Source of the DNA: Daphnia pulex
Taxonomy: Eukaryota; Arthropoda; Branchiopoda; Diplostraca; Daphniidae
Direction: 5' to 3'
Assembly: GCF_021134715.1 (NCBI RefSeq)
Contig: NC_060027.1
Span: 1,736,001-1,800,000, forward strand
Length of the DNA: 64,000 nt
The notes beneath the pieces are model-generated. The model saw nothing but the letters and a program-made list of their open reading frames with translations, made no database searches and was not told where the DNA came from. Positions 12,428 through 24,700 of this stretch are shown here, piece by piece. The translations under genes and the position numbers were made by a program. Numbering within the stretch: position 1 is the stretch's first letter; each line of letters opens with the position of its first letter.

Positions 12428-14766
12428 TTAGAATCCAGCTCTTCTTAATCCTCTTACTCGACCAGTTGGCGGAACCGGAGGTGGTTGATTCTTGGCGGAT
12501 GGCGGCTGTTGATAGGGCGTGGTAATCGTAGCAGGACCCCTGTAGGGTTGTCCTGCACTCTGCGGGTAATTTCTGATCCATCACCAATAATTAATTCGAT
12601 GTAACCCAATTGAAAAATAACAACATTATATCGAAAACTCACCTCAAATAATTGTCGGTAGATGTTGGCGGACGAGGTTCCGGCATTCGGACGTAATTTC
12701 TTTGCTCCAGGGATCGAGGATTGTAGTTTTCAGGATCCATCCGTCGAGGTAAGGATGAGTCACGCGAAGAAGAATTATTGAAACTTGTCCTTGCCCTTAA
12801 TGCTCTCCTTCTCCTGTGCGACAATTCAATTGGATTAAAAACTTATGTTGTTAAATGAACATTTAATGAAGAAGGAAACTGACTGGTAATCCAGAAAGAT
12901 GAATCCAATAATCAAAATTAAGGCGATGCCACCTAAAATGCCGTAAAGGATGTAAAAGAAAATGTCGTAATTAATTTCGGCAGGTGGATCCGGCGCTTGG
13001 GTGGTGCTAGAACCGGAACTGGATGAAGTCGATGTCGTAGTTATGCTACTATTGGGATTCCCAGTCGTCGTTGTTGAGTTAACATCACTAGTCGCTGTTG
13101 ACGATCCTGTGGAAGACGTTGTCATTCCACTACTGAGGCTTGTGGGGTTTGTAGTTGTCTGTGAATCGGTTGGCATTGACGATGATGACGTAGTGGACAC
13201 TTGAACGACAGTCGTGTCGATAGATATTGTGCTATTTGCAGTGGTTTGGGTGGTCGATTCAGATATTGTTGACTGTACAGTTTCTGTTGTTGATTCAGTT
13301 TCTTGAGTCGTTTCAAACGTTGTAGTCGAATCAGACGATGTTGTTGGTTCAAATGTTGTTGTGGGTTCAAATGTTGTCGTCGGTTGTTCGGTGGTAGTCA
13401 AGGCTTCACAGAGTTGATCATCGTACCAACTGGGATTGAGATCCTGAAAGTCCGTTGCGTTGGAACATTGTCCGGAGACGAATGGCAGCAGCTCTGGATA
13501 GTCGCGGATGAGCCAGGCCATTTGGCAATCGTCGCATTTTACGGGGTCTGTTATTTTAATTAAATAGTTAGAATGATACTTGCAAATCAAATGCAAAATA
13601 GTTTTAACTGTTTCTAATGGAGACACTGCCAGGTGTTTTGGAAGTTTGCATTTCCGCCAGGATTTTCAGGAAAACGGTCGAACTGAATTTTGTCAATTGG
13701 TTACCATCGAGTGAAACGTTCGCGTTGCCATAATAACCTTGATATAGAATAGAATAACATTTAAAAAAGACTTACTTTGTCTCTATGAACTTAATATTAA
13801 ATACCTTTTTCGAAAGAGTCATCAGAGATGTCTGATAGAGAATTTTTCGTGAGGTCTAGCAATTTGACATCGGCGGAGAAGGAAAGAGAGCCGGAAGAGA
13901 TGGAATTTATGTCACACAAGGAAACATCCAACGAATGTAAAGTGACTAAATTGGCCATCGTATTCGGAATGGCTGTGATCGATGGGTTGTTTTTCAAAGA
14001 AACAATTTCTAATTTACTAGCCCCATTCAACGTTGCTAGGATCGACTCAGCTTTTCCATCAGTCAGTTCCACATTTTCCGTCATGATGAGGTTTTGCAAG
14101 CCACCGAGAGATGACCCAGGAAAATTGAGTGAACTGAATCCTTTGCAATCGGTGATGGACAGCCATTTGAGACTGGGAAGTGAAGGTAAATTTCCCAGGG
14201 ATTGGATACCGGTAGCACCTTCCAACTGCAACAGGTTTACACTAGTAAAACTGTCCAAAAATGTCCACACCAAAGACGCAACGTTGCAATCGTAGACAAC
14301 AAACTCTTCCATGGTGGTAGCAGACGACTGGAAAGCATTGCGATCGATTTCCATGAGATTATTTCCGCAACTGGCAAGATGAATGATCCGTGCTTTATGG
14401 ATGCCCAGCAGTCCAGCAGGTATTTGAGTGTCTCCAATTTTCGGTACCATATCGAAACGATTAATATTAACAAATCCCGTGTTTCCAGTGAAGGTGTTTT
14501 GTATCTCTGTGAAGGGAACTCCAAGGCAAATTACGTTCTGGTAACCCGTGACGACATCTTCACTGCAAAAGCAATTTCCGCAATCAACAGCATCTGTTCG
14601 ACCGACCGAGCTCAATAAGAAAAGCAGCTGCCACAATTTGAAAAGTAAGTTAAAACCTTATTATGTAGACTCAATAAGTAGTAGTAAAATCACGTTAAAG
14701 TGGACTTACAAAGAAAGGAACAGTTACAACAGTTCTAGGATGATGAATAGTCCCAGTCAGTTTCAT
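12428..14766 (-). CDS. LRR single-pass membrane protein, copy B (intact)
   Basis: Six exons: 14766-14710, 14627-13805, 13737-13609, 13547-12884, 12813-12643, 12572-12428, joining to 662 residues. The signal peptide spans the first splice (VVTVPFF joined to LLFLLSSVGRTDA). Then come an N-terminal Cys cap (CGNCFC), about eight leucine-rich repeats, an LRR C-terminal cap (KCDDCQMAWLIRD), a long Ser/Thr stalk with repeated TTFEPTT units, one transmembrane helix, an Arg-rich stop-transfer (RRRRALRARTSF) and a Pro-rich tail. The stalk is about 60 residues longer than in copy A; the rest is close to identical. LRR ectodomains bind proteins or glycans. Receptor function is inferred; there is no TIR or other known signalling domain. 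Confidence 0.86.
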
Positions 14767-15765
14767 TGTAGATGATTTTTTTTTGTTCACCATGCAACAA
14801 TAAAGATCAATTCAACTCGGGATAGTCTTGAATGTTGAACTGTTCTTCCCTTTTTTTGGTTTTATTTTTTCGTGTGTGTGGTTCCACTATGCAAACCCAA
14901 AAGTTTCAATCCACGCTTTACACTGAAACCAATTTTTGTGTAACTCTGTGACTTGAGTCAGAGCAAGGATTGTCAGGGGTAGTGTTTTCCAAGCTAGCTA
15001 AGCTATATGAACCAACGGATTTTTTGTTTTTATCTCCACTTTTGTTTTGTAATCGTCCAGAAACGAAAGTCAGTTGTCGTCGTACAGAAGCTGGCTAGTG
15101 AAATCGCCATCACTTGCTTCATCTGTCACTGCTATCTCGATTCTTTCCGGATGTCTTTTACGTCGGCAACTGCACAGTAGGATAAGAACTGACAAAAGAA
15201 AATCCTAAATGATTTGTTGCCCCAAACATTTAAGAAAACAAAAGTTGTAAGCCCTAAAGAATAGCTTGCATGTGAAAAGTCACAAGTCTTATCCGTGTTG
15301 ATCCGTGTTTGTTTTTCTCCACTTTTTATTTATTTCTCACGAAACTGGGCCTGTGCGATTTCATCTATTGCGTATAGGCCTAATAGTTTAAACTTTAAAT
15401 CTCGTCGTTATTCTTTTAATAGAATCAAATTCTTGCTTCAGTAATTTTATTGGTGTTCTAAGTACTGTTCTAAACCCGACACAATTTCTCAGAATTGGAA
15501 ATGATCCTTTTCACTATCATTTTTCTGTTAGCATCCACGGATCGGTTCGTTGCAACAACAAAGAAATGAACAAACGAAAGGGATTTTTTTTTTTGCTTTA
15601 GAACAATTTGTATTGCGAGTTCTATTTTCAGTTTAAAAATGTCTGGTATTGTAGAGTGTAATAGGAATCAATTCTGAAAGATAAAACTCGAAATACACAA
15701 AACTTTTTCGCCAATACTGATCCTACTTTTGTTGCATTCACGAAGGAGCATACACACAGTGTAGT
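14767..15765. other. Intergenic region upstream of LRR copy B
   Basis: No gene was found. The left part is homologous to the 5' flank of LRR copy A at 9.0-9.6 kb. The right part carries the 3' untranslated region of the kinase gene that ends at 15766. Confidence 0.4.
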
Positions 15766-17977
15766 TCATTTCATTTTGCGGTTGTCCTGCAGGACGAAAT
15801 AAGGATGAAGCAACACTTGGAACATATCAGGGCGTTTTCCAGGATCTTTGTCGACTAACTTGAGAATCAAGTCAATCAGATCCCAACTTAGGTTTGGAAG
15901 ATTTGGTGGAACCAGACCTTTAATCATTGATATGTTTCGCCAGGTTTTATTAGAACTGAAAGGATGTTTTCCTTTGAGTACAATCCGCGCAATTGTAATC
16001 CCCAAAGCGTAAACATCGCTAGCGAAAGAGGCTGGGTAGGCGTCTTCGGGAGCATTGAGAAGTTCGGGTGCCATGTAAGTCTCTGTGCCGGGATGCGAAG
16101 TCTCACTGAATTCGGTTTTGCCCCGTTCCAGTTCTATAGCGAATCCGAAATCGGCAATTTTGGCTAAAACCAAACGAGGGGAGTGGCGCTTGAGGAGAAT
16201 ATTTTCCAGTTTCAAATCCTTGTGAATTATTCCCTTGTTGTGAATGTAAGCGAGACCAAGAATGACTTGTCTCACAAGGATCTTTTCATCTAGGGAGTCT
16301 TTAGGGATCCATTTTAACTTCCCTTCGAAGTAATCCTTTAAAGATCCCTCGCACAACTCCATCACAATGATTCTGATTCAAGAAACCAATAAAGTCTCAA
16401 TTACGATTGAAATAAGCTGGTAGATAGTGTCAATACTTTGCTGGACCCTTTTCGACGGCATCAAGATATTTGACGATGGACAAGTGATCTAGTTTACGAA
16501 GGGTCTCAATTTCTCTCTTAAACACGCCCTCGGCTTCTGGCTTTGGATTGTACTTCTTGCAAGCAGCCGGGAATACGTTTCCATTTCCATCAGTATACTT
16601 GCATTTGTACACTTTGCCGTAAGTTCCTTTTCCCAGTTCTTCTTGTATTTCAATGGAATAGGTCTAAAAAGTAAAAAAAAAGTTTCACACAGACTTAACA
16701 AGCCTTAGTAAATTTGTGAATGATTCTTACCTTATCATTTTCCTTGGGCACGATGCCAGATCCAGATCGGGCGGTACTATGACAAATATATTCTGATAAT
16801 GATTGAGGTGTGGTTTTTAATACCTCGTTCTCTATGTTGGTCGTGACATGAACCTTGGAGAAAAACTTAAAATCAATTTGATAAAATCAATTCATCCCGT
16901 ATTATTTGCTCAACTTACGTCAGGGAGCTTCCTCTCTCCCCTCTCTCCTTGCGTGTGTTGACAGATTAAATTAATGAGCCATTTTTTTACTTTTGTTGAA
17001 GTCATTCTCTTTTCTGGATCACATTCAATCATTCCTTTAATAAGACTTTTAATATCTTCAAAATGATTACAATGAAGCAACCCTAAAAGAACAATAGTTA
17101 TTTTTATTGTTTTACAGTGATTTGACCACCCTTCTAGTGAATGGGAAAAGAAAACGTCGATGCGAATTAAGTTATACTTACTCTCCATATTTACTGGTTT
17201 ACCCTGGCGAATATTGAGCTGTACTTCGATATGGTCAACCGTATCTCCAAACGGGTGAACCACCCCATTTTCTCGCACGAGGAATTCAAAAAAGACGCAA
17301 CCACTTGAAAAAACGTCACATTTCGGTGTTGCTTTGATGTGTTCGTTATTGCCACGTAATTCAGGCGCCATCCACAGAAGAGTCCCTTTAGTTCCACTCA
17401 TGGAACAGGTGTCTCGTGTGCTGATTTCTTTACTTAACCCGAAATCCGATAATTTCATGTGACCTTTCAAGGAAATCAAAATGTTTTCCGGTTTGATGTC
17501 GCGGTGAATCACTTTTTCCGAGTGCATGTATTCAAGGCCGTTGGCAATTTGGTACATGACTTCTATGTCGGTTGACAGCGCTGGACCTTGATACTTTTTG
17601 GCAATCACTTCTTCGAGTGTCCCTGCACACAATTCTAGGACGATGTATCTGTTTTTACAATATTTCAATGGAAATGAACTTCTGAAATGTGAATTAATTT
17701 AAAATGATAATTATTACCTGAAAATTTCATCCTCTTCAGCTGCTAAAATTTTGAGAACGTTTTCATGCTCAAATTTTATTTGAAACTTGATTTCACGGTC
17801 CTTTACATCTAGTCTGTGTAACTCGAGTCTTTTGACAGCTACTTCTTTGTCTTGATGATAACCACGAAAAACAATACCATAACTGCCTTTACCAAGCACA
17901 TCATTTTTCATGTAACTGGTACCGGTTTCCTTGATAAAAGTTATTGGGCACGACGAAGTTTTCTTTGACTCAGCCAT
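15766..17977 (-). CDS. Tandem double protein kinase, IRE1-like first domain
   Basis: Six exons: 17977-17718, 17648-17182, 17082-16919, 16853-16731, 16663-16437, 16372-15766; 615 residues. Kinase 1 (about residues 20-290) has LGKGSYGIV, VAVKR, IHRDIKPEN, DFGLS and APEL. Its ELCAGTLEE and KCDVFSSGCVFFEF segments resemble the IRE1 kinase. Kinase 2 (about 350-605) has LGKGTYGKV, the AACKK lysine, IHKDLKLEN (Lys for Arg in HRD), DFGFA and APELL. It stops right after the kinase (HPYFVLQDNRKMK). No signal peptide, membrane helix or KEN RNase domain is seen, so it is probably cytosolic. The linker and kinase 2 are close to those of the 18.5-23.7 kb gene, so the two are tandem duplicates and this one lacks the ankyrin part. 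Substrates are unknown. Confidence 0.85.
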
Positions 17978-18103
17978 AACAGTTCACAAGTTCACAATCA
18001 CCTTCATTTTTACAAATGGAAACAGAGTCGAAAAGTTGCAATTGATTTTTCTTTCAGCCCCAACTAATGTAACTTTTTTCTGTAGACAAGTTGTGCTTCT
18101 CAT

Positions 18104-18146
18104 CGAGATAAGCTGATAAACAGATAAGCGGTTTACTATACTATCA
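18104..18146 (-). promoter_or_regulatory. GATA-motif cluster upstream of the double kinase gene
   Basis: Three GATA motifs in about 25 bases (GAGATAAG, CTGATAAA, AGATAAG), with a fourth CTATCAG close by. They lie about 130 bases upstream of the ATG at 17977. The kinase-ankyrin gene has a similar cluster at a similar distance. Regulatory function is inferred. Confidence 0.35.
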
Positions 18147-18534
18147 GTAGCCTAGTGATGATGAAACGCAATGGAACAATGTACATTGTACAAGTAGCAA
18201 AGCAGCTGTTTTGTAAACGCAATTTCAGAGTAGAAGTGATTCAATCACTATCATGTTCTTGTTAATTTTTTGTTTGAATAACCGTTCAAAAGGGGGAAAA
18301 AATTTATTTTTAGAAGAATGTATATATAATTTGTATTGCAGCTAGCATTTTCGATGTCCAGAGGTCGTTGTGTGTAGAAATGAAAGTACTTTGATTTTTT
18401 AATTTGCCATTAATGAATCCAGTACAAGATAGATTTTAAAAAATTCATAGACCAGAACTTAATTAGAATATTGGCTTGTATGTGCTGTACAATATACAGT
18501 GTACATAGGCGCAGCAAGCATATAAATTGTTAAT
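18147..18534. other. Intergenic spacer
   Basis: AT-rich sequence between the double kinase promoter and the 3' end of the kinase-ankyrin gene. No coding character was seen. Confidence 0.35.
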
Positions 18535-21500
18535 TTATTTCATTTTACGGTATGTTTTTACTATCAATTTTTTAACTTCGGGATGGCAATATTGCTTGTT
18601 TCCTATTTGAGTGGCTAAACGGTACGGCGTCTGTCCTAACTTGTCTTCCTGCAAGATGCTTCCACCGTGTTCTAGTAGAAATGTCAACACATTCAACGAA
18701 CTACTTCTATTAGCTGGAATGACATAGTGGACTGGTGTCATTCCCATTCTGTCACTAGCATTTGGGTTTCCTCCATTTTCAAGTAATAACTTGATCGTGT
18801 CTAATCTTGATTGGTCGTTTTTACTTAGGATTGCTATATGGAGAGGTATGCGCTTATTAAAGTCGGAAATATTAGGATTCGCTCCGTGTTCAAGCAACAG
18901 TCTCGTTAGTTTAGTCCCGTGAATTCCCAGATTCGCAGCAGCAAAATGAAGTGGCGTTGTCCCGTTTAAACCCCTTACGTTTGCATCTCCACCATTTTCT
19001 AGGAGGATCTTCATTTGTTCAGGTGCTGTTTCGTTGACGCTATCGGCTGCATAGTGAATGGGAAAGCATTGTTCCTTTTTATCGATAAGATTAGGATCTC
19101 CCCCATTTTTCAACAGCATCTGCAAATTGGATAAGACAACAGTTTCCTTCTGGAATACTGCGGTGTGTACAGGGGAGCGTCCAAACTCATCCACAGCATT
19201 GGGATTGCCTCCGTATTCGATTAGGATTTCTATCAGTTTGGTTCCGTGGATTCCCAAATTCGCTCCGGCCATATGTAGGGGAGTAAGACCGTTGTTACCA
19301 CTAACGTTTGCGTCTCCGCCATTTTCTAGAAGGATCTTAATCTTTTCAGGTGCTGATTCACTGACGCAATCGGCTGCAAAGTGAACAGGAGTGGTTCGTT
19401 TTTTATCAGGAAGATTAGGGTCTCCTCCGTTTTGAAGCAGCCGTTGCAAAACAGCCAAACAAGCACTTGATTCATTTTGATTAACAGCGTAGTGAACAGG
19501 AGAGCGTCCAAGGATATCCACAGCATTGGGATTCCCTCCATTATCAAGTATTAGTTGAACATGTTTAATTTGATCATCACATGATAGATCAACATTTCCA
19601 CTAATCCGATGAAGAAGTGTTTCTCCGTTGTTATTGAGAGGAGTATTCGCTTTTTTTTCATCGACACCGACTAGTTTCCTTATTTCATTACCACAAAGGC
19701 CAATATTCAGTAAGGCGTAATGAACAGGAGTGAGTTCTTCTAAATCTTTAATAGTCAAATCCCCCCCAGAAGCTAATAAAAGTTTCACCTTTTCGTGAGC
19801 GAATTCTCCTTCGTTCTCAGTTGCGTAATGGACTGGTGTTTGACCCAATTCGTCAACGGCATTAGGATCGCTGCCATTTTCTAAAAGAATAGTTATAATT
19901 TCAATATCCTGATGCTCTTCGTTGTCGACTGCTCGATGAAGTGGTGTGCGTTTCTTTTTATCACAAATGTTTGGATTTGCGCCGTTTTCAATCAATTTTT
20001 TCAGGATTTTTGATCCGCAATCTCCATTGTTTAATATTGCTAAATGGACTAACGATATTCCAGTGTGTTCAGTAATGAAGTTGATGTCTTGTTGCAAAGC
20101 TTGTTTTTTCTTAAGAAGCAAATCTAATAATTCCAAAGCAGATTCTCCAATGTTCATCGTTGCTAAATGAATTGGTTCTATAAACCCGTCGTTTCCTTTA
20201 ACGACTGCATCAAAAGCGCCTCCACTGTCAAGGAGTTGCTTCAAAATCTCAGCCGCATCGTCCCCTTGGTTAAGCGCTGCGAAGTGGATAGCCGTGAGTT
20301 CAATTAATGTTTGCTTAGCATTTGGATCTCCCCCCTGTCGAAGAAGAAGCTCCACAATTTTCGGTCCCTGATGAGATGGGTTTTGAACCGCGCAGTGAAG
20401 TGGAGTGCATCCGTTAGGTGGAGAGGGCGCGTTCGGATGTCCTCCATGTTTCAAAACTACTTGCATTATTTCAGCAGCCCAGTCTCCTCCATTACAGGCA
20501 GTAATTTGAACTATTTTTGACATTCCCTCGGTGATCCCACATCTTTGTAAAATCATTTCAGTAACTTTAGCAGCATTATGGGCGTTGCTTTGAATTGCAC
20601 TGTAAACCAATGCTGCTGCAGCTTTCACCCCATACTGATTTAGTAACGAAGACCATACTCGTTCTGAAACGTTGCATTTGCGCAATGTTCCAATAGTTTC
20701 GCTGATAGTTTCTCTATCATTTTCAGAGTTTTCCGAGTACTTGATGCTCCATAGCTCGTCAATGAGTTCCTCGTCGTCGTAGTACAAACTACTCCATTCT
20801 AACTCTGGAATAATCTGCTGATAAAAAGAGAGGTGAAAGGACTAGTACATAAGAAATTAGATAAAAAGCTAGTAACATGTTACCGAATTTCCCAATGGGT
20901 TTGAATGACTGACTAAAATGTCTGGTAGATGAGACCAAAAATAAGGTACGAAAAGCTTTGGTGCGCGTTGAATCAACTTGTATAATCGATGCCAAGAAAG
21001 ATTTTGTGGAATTCCTTGTTCCGCAACCATCTGTAATAAGAAAGGAAATTCAGAATATTATTACATTACCTACACGTAATATATTTACAAATTCAATTTT
21101 ATTTGCAACCTGATTGATTTTATTTTTGGGGTCATATTCGGATTTGATGGCTTCCTTAATTGTTTTTTGGTATTGTTTTGTAGGGAATAGAGTGTCAGTA
21201 TGAACGCCAGGTCGTAACTAGAATATTGAATGTAGTTACAGATACTAGTAGCTACTGACTACCGTATTATCTCAAAAAATACTCACGCTTGTAAACAAAT
21301 TAAAGGTATTGGTCATATTTTCAATTTCTTTTGTAGTTTTCGGCTTGTCTTTGAAGAGAGTTTCATACCATTCTTGGAAATTGCGATTGCTGAATATTTC
21401 GTTCTTCCGTTTTATTTCATCTTTCTCCGGAAGAAACGTGAAAGCAGCCCAAAGTTGATCGGAAAAATGTCGTTTGGTTCGGTCGTTCGTCAAAACAAAA

Positions 21501-23703
21501 TAAGGATGACGCAACACTAGGATCATCTTAGGACGTTTTCCAGGATCTTTGTCGGTTAACTTGAGAATCAGGTCAATCAAATCCCAACTTAGATTTTGAA
21601 GATTTGGTGGAACCAGACCTTTAACCATGGATATGTTTCGCCAAATTTCGTTGGAACTGAAAAGATGTTTTCCTTTGAGTACAATCCGCGCAATTGTAAT
21701 TCCAAAAGCGTAAACATCGCTAGCGAACGAGGCTGGGTAGGTTTCACCAGGAGCACTGAGTAGTTCGGGTGCCATGTAAGTCGGTGTGCCGGGATGTTCA
21801 GTTTCACTGAACTCGGATCTGCCCGGTTTAAGTTCCTTGGCGAATCCGAAATCGGCAATTTTGGCTAAAACCAAACGAGGGGAGTGGCGCTTGAGGAGAA
21901 CATTTTCCAGTTTCAAATCCTTGTGAATTATTCCCTTGTCGTGTATGTAGGCGAGACCAAGGGCAACTTGGCCGATAAGGATCTTTTCATCTAGCGAGTC
22001 TTTAGGGATTCGTTCCAACTTCCCTTCGACGTAATCTTTTAAAGATCCTTCGCACAACTCCATCACAATGAATCTAATTCAAGAAACCAATACCAATATT
22101 CAAGTTACAATTACGATTTAACTACTAATTGATGCTGGTAAAATGTAAATACGTTTTAGAATGCTTTTCGGTAACATCAAGATATTTGACGACGAACAAG
22201 TGATTTAGTTTACGAAGGGTCTCAATTTCTCTCTTAAACACGTCCTCGGCTTCTGGCTTCGGATTGCACTTCTTGCAAGCAGCTGAGAATGCGTTTCCAT
22301 ATCCGTCCGTATAATCGCATTTGTAAACTTTGCCGTAAGTTCCTTTTCCAAGTTCTTCTTGTATTTCTATGGAGTGGGGCTAAAAAAAAGACTTCGCTAA
22401 AAAAAAAAAAAAAAAAAAAATCAGTGAACAACGTAACAAGAGTTCTTACTTTATTATTTCCTTTGGGCACGACGATGGGCGTTTCTCCAGTTCTAATGGT
22501 GCAATGCCAAATATATTCAGAGAATAATCTAGGTGTGGTTTTGAAAGCTTCACCCACTATTTTGAAGCTGTCTATAGTTTCTGATTCAAGAAGCTAATAA
22601 AAAACAACTTAGGAGCGTACAAATTTGTAAATAATGGAAAATATTTTTTCATTCCATCTTCTGACTTACAATTTCCTTTAAATCGTCAAATTCTTCATCT
22701 TGGAACTTGCCCTCATCTACTGACTCGAACCATTTCTGCAGCTTTTCTTCATCGTTCAATATCAGACCCACTTTATCATCCATTAAATCTTGGATCAGCC
22801 TTGATCGTCCTTCGTCTGTGAAACGGGTAAATAAAGGGTGTCGCAGTATTGTGCCTGCTTCGACGACACTGTTTGAAAGGCATCCATGAACAAGAAGGCT
22901 GATTAAATCAAAGGCGAGGGCTCTGAAGTTAGCATCGATTTCAGTAAGACTGTCAAGAGGGACGGATTCATTCGGCTCGGCTTCTTCTTTAGTTGCAGCA
23001 GAGTAAAACAAGCAACCGAGTTGGAATAGATCGGTTTTGGCATCCTGCAATTATTAAAGGTAAAGAGCATTGTACCCTATCACTACACTGCTGAGTGTCA
23101 ATAAATTATTACCTTGCATCCGTATCCTGCTAATTTCACAACAACCCGCTTGGATTTTGAATCTCTTTTCCAAAACAGGACATTTTCCAACTTTAAATTT
23201 CCGTGCTGGAATTTTTGGCGGTGAAGATAATCAAGACCGCAGGCTATTTGCCACATGACATCAGTTGCTTTGACATGCGATGCAACACTCTCGTCAAGTG
23301 TTTTGCGGCAATAGTCCAGCATTGATCCCTGACATAATTCCATCACAAGGTAACTGTAAATATATGCATCAAGAAAATCCTTCAGAGCCCATATTTCAGA
23401 ATTTAAAATTAAATGATTAATTAATGCTAGTAGAAATAGTGTGTTTTACCGGATATCATCTTGGATGCTACACTGTAAGTACTGAACTAGATTATTGTAA
23501 CACAATTTGAGCAACTTTTCCCAGTGCTGCTCATCTTGGTGCCCACTTATCTGACTATCCGTGCTGTTCACTAAAAATTGTTTCACAGCGACTGGCTGAC
23601 CTTTAAAAGTTCCTTTGAAGACTCCTTGGCCGTTGCCGTCACTTCCCAAAAGGTTGGCTGAAGACGCACTGAATTGTAAATCTCCAAAACAAATTTCTGC
23701 CAT
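18535..23703 (-). CDS. Pseudokinase-kinase-KEN-like-ankyrin repeat protein
   Basis: Nine exons: 23703-23450, 23353-23113, 23044-22670, 22593-22450, 22379-22153, 22073-21287, 21217-21110, 21030-20884, 20817-18535; they join in frame to about 1521 residues. Domain 1 (1-230) keeps VAVK but has QHGNLK for HRD and AGYG for DFG, so it should be a pseudokinase. A tail (HPLFTRF...RLIQDLMDD) follows, resembling the start of a KEN region. Domain 2 (about 340-605) has LGKGTYGKV, AACKK, IHKDLKLEN, DFGFA and APELL. Residues 605-760 include FVPYFWSHLPDILVSH, recalling the end of the IRE1/RNase L KEN domain, but I see no counterpart of its catalytic N/H segment. The last exon carries about 17 ankyrin repeats (TPLH/SPVH phrases). 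Exon 9 could be a separate gene; acceptor and phase favour one protein. No signal peptide. Confidence 0.75.
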
Positions 23704-23847
23704 TTTCTCTTAATCATCTAAGAATACAGAACGTTAGAATTTCTGTACATGGCCGTCCGCTGTAAGTGACCGCGCTATTGAAACTGATATCAAACATCGA
23801 CATGGAAGAAAAGGCTGGATAACGCAACATATGCTTATTTTCAGTTG

Positions 23848-23877
23848 TTATCTTCATCTTATCCAAGATCTTATCTT
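23848..23877 (-). promoter_or_regulatory. GATA-motif cluster upstream of the kinase-ankyrin gene
   Basis: Four TTATC motifs (reverse of GATAA) occur in about 30 bases, some 145-175 bases upstream of the ATG at 23703. This matches the cluster ahead of the related double kinase. Function is inferred. Confidence 0.35.
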
Positions 23878-24107
23878 ATGTATGCATGTTCGCATCAGTA
23901 ATTTAAAGTCGTTTAAATCCAGCATTGAAATTATCTTTTTTTTTAATTATTATTTTGAAACATAGCATAGCGCAAGGTGAACGTTGGAGTGTTCCATGTA
24001 AGATAGAATACGTTTGGGAATTTTTGTGAATTCTAGTGTATGGTTTTATAATTTTCTAAGTCAAATAGCAGCACTTAAGAAGAACTTGGTGGTCCTTGAT
24101 TCATGTC

Positions 24108-24300
24108 AATTGGTGAGAAGACTGCCAGTAAACAACTCAGGTATTATTTGTTTAACATGCTTTAAGCGTACGGCAAATTTCCCCTCTTAGTCTTACCGGC
24201 TTTACCGTATTAACCATATTTTTTCTTTTTAATTATTGATTCAGGTTCTCTCTCTTGGATTGGTCACATGAAATGAGAAACACTCTTCAGGTTACCACAG
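24108..24300 (+). pseudogene. Fragment of a DUF4470-MYND gene (end of exon 1, intron 1, start of exon 2)
   Basis: The stretch aligns by eye to 31092-31240 of the downstream DUF4470-MYND gene. It keeps TGGTGAGAAGACT, an ACTCAG/GTATT splice donor, the intron phrase TTAACATGCTTT, a CAG/GTTCTCT acceptor and AACTCTTCAGG. A one-base shift after the GGATT phrase brings a stop codon, and no downstream exons follow. It is therefore a dead remnant. It shows that the family array once extended, or was copied, further left. Confidence 0.6.
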
Positions 24301-24700
24301 CGATCCTACCCTCACAAATACTAGGTTAAGTTCTCTTTACTTTTAACCCTTTTACCAATATTGCACACGGAGTTCATCTTTCCCTTTAGTTGAAGAGGAA
24401 TCGTATTTCTCTTTTCCAAAATCCCTTGGGATCTCAGTATGAGCCAAAATTGTATTTCACTTTTCATTGTTTGAACGATAGAATAATTGGGGAGTTGCCT
24501 CATATCATCGCGTGAATGTTACATAGCGGTTGTAGTTATACTGAGATGAAACACTGATATTGAAGTCTCAGACTACAACATTGGCCCGTGTAATATTAAT
24601 GTGTCAAATTTAGTCAAATTTTAAATCCAATACCGGCAGATAAAATTAATAGGAATATATGTGGATCAGTTTCTTAATTAAAATTGAAATGTTAAGCTGT

